Shown here in pieces: positions 61,183 through 64,000 of a DNA stretch of 64,000 nt. A model generated the notes under the pieces. That model saw only the letters and a program-made list of their open reading frames with translations, searched no databases and was not told the origin of the DNA. Source of the DNA: CAXTPV01 sp965276715. GTDB lineage: Bacteria > Pseudomonadota > Alphaproteobacteria > Acetobacterales > Acetobacteraceae. The DNA lies in NCBI GenBank assembly GCA_965276715.1, contig OZ255622.1, positions 2,108,001-2,172,000 of the forward strand, read 5' to 3'. Positions within the stretch are counted from its first letter, which is position 1, and each line of letters begins with the position of its first letter. The position numbers were made by a program, and so were the translations under genes.

Positions 61183-62405
61183 GCGCGGAGATCCTGACGT
61201 TCGGGTGCCGGCTGAACGCGTTCGAGAGCGAGGTGATTCGCGGGCATGTGGCGGGGCAGGACGACCTGGTGGTGGTCAACACCTGCGCGGTGACGGGGGA
61301 GGCGGAGCGGCAGGCGCGCCAGGCGATCCGGAAGGTCAGGCGTGAGCGGCCGGGCGCCCGGATCGTGGTGACGGGGTGCGCGGCGCAGATCGATCCTTGT
61401 GCGTGGTCCGGGATGGATGGGGTCGCGCGGGTGCTCGGCAACGAGGAGAAGCTGCAGGCGGCCTGGTGGCGGCCGGATGCGGCGCCGGTCGCAGTGGGCG
61501 ACATCATGCGGGGCGAGGCGGCGGAGGCGCCCTTGGTCGAGTTCGCCGGGCGGGCGCGGGCGTTCGTGCAGGTGCAGGCGGGGTGCGACCATCGGTGCAC
61601 GTTCTGCATCATTCCGTTCGGGCGCGGGCCGAGCCGATCGGTGCCGGCCGGACGGGTGGTGGAGCAGGTGCGGGCGCTGGTCGAGTCGGGGTGCCGGGAG
61701 GTGGTGCTGACGGGGGTCGACATCACGAGCTATGGGCCGGATCTGCCGGGGCGGCCGACGCTGGGGTCGCTGGCGCGGCGGATCCTGCGGCTGGTGCCGG
61801 ACCTGCCGCGGCTGCGGCTGTCATCGCTCGACCCGGTGGAGATCGACGAGGATCTCTGGGCGTTGCTGGCTGACGAGGAGCGGCTGATGCCGCATCTGCA
61901 TCTGTCGCTGCAGGCGGGGTCGGACCTGGTGCTGAAGCGGATGAAGCGGCGGCATCTGACGGCGGATGCCGGGCGGGCGATCGCGCGCGCGCGCGCGGCG
62001 CGGCCGGGGATCGCGATCGGGGCGGATGTGATCGCGGGGTTTCCGACCGAGACGGAGGCGCTGTTCGAGCAGACGCTGGGGTTCGTGCGGGACTGGTCGA
62101 TCCCTTATTTGCACGTATTTCCGTATAGCGAGCGGCCGGGGACACCGGCGGCGCGGATGCAGGCGGTGCCGATGGCGGAGCGGCGGGCGCGGGCCGGGAT
62201 GCTGCGTGCGGCGGGCGCCGCCAACGCGGCGTCGTTTCATGCCGGGCTGGTCGGGCGCCGGGTCAGCGTGCTGGTGGAGAAGGGAGGGCGCGGGCGGACG
62301 GAGCATTACGCGCTGGTGGAGATCGATGGTGGCGTGGCGGGGGACTTGGTCACGGCGACCGTGGAATCGGGCGACGGGGCCGGGCTGGTGGCGCGGGCGG
62401 CGTGA
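61179..62405 (+). CDS. mtaB: tRNA N6-threonylcarbamoyladenosine methylthiotransferase
   Basis: 408-residue radical-SAM methylthiotransferase acting on t6A37 of tRNA. The N-terminal UPF0004 domain has cysteines in TFGCRLNAFES, VNTCAVTGEAERQARQ and TGCAAQ; the radical SAM cluster is GCDHRCTFCIIPFGRG (C-x3-C-x2-C); LTGVDITSYG and GADVIAGFPTET follow, and a short C-terminal TRAM. Lengths and spacing fit MtaB rather than MiaB or RimO. Start GTG at 61179, coupled to dapF as in many alphaproteobacteria. Confidence 0.93.
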   Translation: MSAEILTFGCRLNAFESEVIRGHVAGQDDLVVVNTCAVTGEAERQARQAIRKVRRERPGARIVVTGCAAQIDPCAWSGMDGVARVLGNEEKLQAAWWRPDAAPVAVGDIMRGEAAEAPLVEFAGRARAFVQVQAGCDHRCTFCIIPFGRGPSRSVPAGRVVEQVRALVESGCREVVLTGVDITSYGPDLPGRPTLGSLARRILRLVPDLPRLRLSSLDPVEIDEDLWALLADEERLMPHLHLSLQAGSDLVLKRMKRRHLTADAGRAIARARAARPGIAIGADVIAGFPTETEALFEQTLGFVRDWSIPYLHVFPYSERPGTPAARMQAVPMAERRARAGMLRAAGAANAASFHAGLVGRRVSVLVEKGGRGRTEHYALVEIDGGVAGDLVTATVESGDGAGLVARAA

Positions 62406-62419
62406 TGCGGTCGAGGCAT

Positions 62420-62974
62420 TCAGTGGCGACCGCGTTCCTCGTTCCGGCGGGTGATGGAAGGCATGGGTGCTGGCGCCCAGGAGGGGGGTGCTTCGTCACC
62501 GGCTTCCCACTGTGATGGCTGTGTCCAGGGTTGCCAGTAGCGCAGGCGAAGCATGCGCAGGAGGAGCCAGGCGAAGGGGGCGAGGATGAGCCAGAGGGCG
62601 ATGTTGAACATTCCGCCATCGAGCTGATCCGGATGGCGCAGCGGCAGAAGCCTGAGCAGGACGGCGACGCCGAGCAGGAAGCCGGCGGGATAGGCGGCGA
62701 GCAATACCGAGCCGCTGTAGAAGAGATAGTTGATAAACCAGTAACGCCTTTTATGGAGCCCGAGTATGACGATGACCATCAGGCTCATGGCGAAGGCGAG
62801 CACGGGGAGGATCGAGCCGAGCCAGACGTCGAGGCCGTTCGCGAGAACCGGGATGAGGCTCTGGATCGCCAATAACGGGGTTCCGACGCTGAGCATCATG
62901 TAGCCGGCGAGACCGAGCGAGGTGCTCCTCGGCGCGTAGCCGGTGGGACGGGTGCGTGTGCCGGCCTCGGTCAT
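62420..62974 (-). CDS. Integral membrane protein, unknown function
   Basis: 184 residues with about four hydrophobic helices (residues 22-45, 50-72, 82-108, 122-141), for example LAGYMMLSVGTPLLAIQSLI and LPVLAFAMSLMVIVILGLHK, and a Trp/Pro-rich cytosolic tail. No family recognised. The ATG overlaps the stop of the gene upstream on this strand (ATGA), and the two look like partners. It is convergent with mtaB. Confidence 0.65.
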   Translation of the reverse strand: MTEAGTRTRPTGYAPRSTSLGLAGYMMLSVGTPLLAIQSLIPVLANGLDVWLGSILPVLAFAMSLMVIVILGLHKRRYWFINYLFYSGSVLLAAYPAGFLLGVAVLLRLLPLRHPDQLDGGMFNIALWLILAPFAWLLLRMLRLRYWQPWTQPSQWEAGDEAPPSWAPAPMPSITRRNEERGRH

Positions 62975-63918
62975 GGCGATCTTGGACTGGAGACACCGAC
63001 CACGCGCATCTCGATGCGCACGTCGTTGGGCATGCCGCCCTTCGGGATGAGCGTCTTCTCGTACTCCTCATCAAGCTGTCGCTGCTCGATGCTCTCTGCG
63101 GCCGCGGGCGGGGCCGCGGTCATCAAAGCCGATCCGGCCAGCGTCGTGCCCTGGAAGAGGTAGAGGTCGCGGATCTTGATCGTGCGGATGCGCGAATTAG
63201 CGTCCGAGACGGCCTGAGACTGTGCCTTTGCCTCGCGTTCGAAGACGCGCACCTTTCGCATCCGGCGGCTGACCGGTCCAAGGTGACGTTCGGGGTGCCT
63301 GATCTTGGCCACGCGCGCACGGGCTGTCGCGGCCGAACGCATCGCCTCGGCACTGCCCGCCGACGCTTCGCGCGCTTCGTTTCCCAGCTTGCCGACCTCG
63401 GTGAGCGAACGCAGCGAGCCGACGGCGAGATCGGGGAGAAGCATCAGCGTGGCGCCGATGCGGACCCACTGCACTTGTTGGTTGTTCTCGAGCCTTGCCG
63501 CGGTCGCCTCATCGCCAGAAATCTCTGCGACATAGATCCTTCCATCGACGGCGAAGAGGACGAAAGCTCCCATGGCGGCGGCTGTGCCGGTGATCAGGCC
63601 AGCGGCCGCCATCACCGGTCCTGCGGCGATGAGTTCAGGAGCTGCCACGACGAAGAAGACAATGCCGGCCGCGACGCCGACGGCGTCGAGGACGACACCG
63701 GCTGTGTCCGCCGCGAGTTTGTGCCGGATAAGAAACTTGTGGGCCGGCTCCCAGGCACGGTCGTAGAGGCCCTGCTCCAGGGCTTGTGACGCTGCGAGCT
63801 GGGCTTGCGCGCTCTGTATCTCGGCTTCGCCCTCGATCTCCATGGCGCGCCAGAACCAGGCGGCAAGCTTGCCTCGGATGCCGGTGGCTGGCGGCGTCGG
63901 AGGTGGTGGCAGCGCCAC
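62971..63918 (-). CDS. Large membrane protein, unknown function (may extend past the right edge)
   Basis: 315 residues from the GTG at 63918. After a Pro-rich start and a helix (AQAQLAASQALEQGLYDRAW) come two to three hydrophobic helices (ADTAGVVLDAVGVAAGIVFF, VMAAAGLITGTAAAMGAFVL) and an Arg/Ala-rich helical tail, then a third hydrophobic segment near AGSALMTAAPPAAAE and a soluble end. The frame is open to the window edge upstream (DCRILWLNVLAQHVAL), so the gene may be longer and partial. The helix pattern recalls pore-like domains of secretion-associated toxins, but I cannot support that. Confidence 0.5.
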   Translation of the reverse strand: MALPPPPTPPATGIRGKLAAWFWRAMEIEGEAEIQSAQAQLAASQALEQGLYDRAWEPAHKFLIRHKLAADTAGVVLDAVGVAAGIVFFVVAAPELIAAGPVMAAAGLITGTAAAMGAFVLFAVDGRIYVAEISGDEATAARLENNQQVQWVRIGATLMLLPDLAVGSLRSLTEVGKLGNEAREASAGSAEAMRSAATARARVAKIRHPERHLGPVSRRMRKVRVFEREAKAQSQAVSDANSRIRTIKIRDLYLFQGTTLAGSALMTAAPPAAAESIEQRQLDEEYEKTLIPKGGMPNDVRIEMRVVGVSSPRSP

Positions 63919-64000
63919 GTGCTGGGCGAGGACGTTCAGCCAAAGGATGCGGCAATCGGCGCCACCACCACTCGGCCGCCGGACGACGGAGATTCTGTTG

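Noticed and set aside
1..64000. CRISPR array
   Set aside because: No regularly spaced 24-40 base repeats were seen on reading the whole window.
1..64000. Insertion sequences
   Set aside because: No transposase-like protein or IS-type terminal inverted repeats were recognised; the only mobile element supported is the tRNA-Ser island.

Overview
The window is dense, GC-rich, largely coding DNA from a Gram-negative alphaproteobacterium. Evidence: an RNase E tail rich in Arg and acidic residues, frequent GTG/TTG starts, ATGA/GTGA gene overlaps, outer-membrane and lipoprotein genes, a tandem cysteine desulfurase pair with ferredoxin and mnmA, and a MetZ-type sulfhydrylase. A family of GC-rich extragenic palindromes and the gene order suggest Rhodospirillales, perhaps Acetobacteraceae; that placement is inference from memory, not a search.

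Backbone, 0-31 kb: end of rne (1-687), tyrS, anmK, an alpha/beta hydrolase; then a tightly coupled sulfur-transfer operon (two different cysteine desulfurases, a 2Fe-2S ferredoxin, mnmA, a GST) likely serving tRNA 2-thiolation, followed by a CobW-type metal GTPase and a WD40-like protein. A patch of visibly lower GC (10.5-11.9 kb) holds a probable broken gene. A bacterial alpha-2-macroglobulin and pbpC form the known periplasmic defence/cell-wall pair, but pbpC has lost its normal 5' end next to a repeat element. A sugar ABC transporter (binding protein, ATPase, permease) follows, then a secreted protein, tRNA-Gly(CCC), metZ, apaG, folE, manC, small lipoproteins, an SdhAF4-like protein, an aldo/keto reductase, an EamA permease, an RpiB-family isomerase and a STAS-like protein.

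Genomic island, 31.1-40.4 kb: about 9.3 kb integrated in tRNA-Ser(GGA), bounded by a 14-bp direct repeat (31116-31129 and 40396-40409). It carries a P4-type integrase, cargo of unknown function (a soluble protein, a tiny membrane protein, a frameshifted LamG-like secreted protein, a secreted LprI/peptidoglycan-binding protein), a non-coding segment with a 20-bp inverted repeat made of TGACGCAG iterons, two excisionase-like HTH proteins, a D5/P4-type primase-helicase and a small HTH protein resembling a terminase small subunit. The layout suggests a phage satellite or integrative replicon.

Backbone, 40.5-64 kb: a DUF707 protein, an OmpA-family porin, lepA, an FdhF/YdeP-like molybdopterin oxidoreductase, a three-gene unit (membrane protein, DyP peroxidase, DUF900-type hydrolase), a LysR regulator divergent from an SDR with a candidate operator between them, two degraded genes (a COG2085-type reductase broken at a G run; an AraC regulator with two in-frame stops) and a VOC protein, then pheT-pheS-rplT-rpmI on the minus strand, a hypothetical protein, dapF-mtaB, and two membrane proteins at the right edge.

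The best leads for something undescribed are the tRNA-Ser island with its iteron region and unknown cargo, the DyP/membrane protein/hydrolase unit, the duplicated mnmA start that forms a 10-codon mini-cistron, and the palindromic repeat that appears to have cut off the pbpC membrane anchor.
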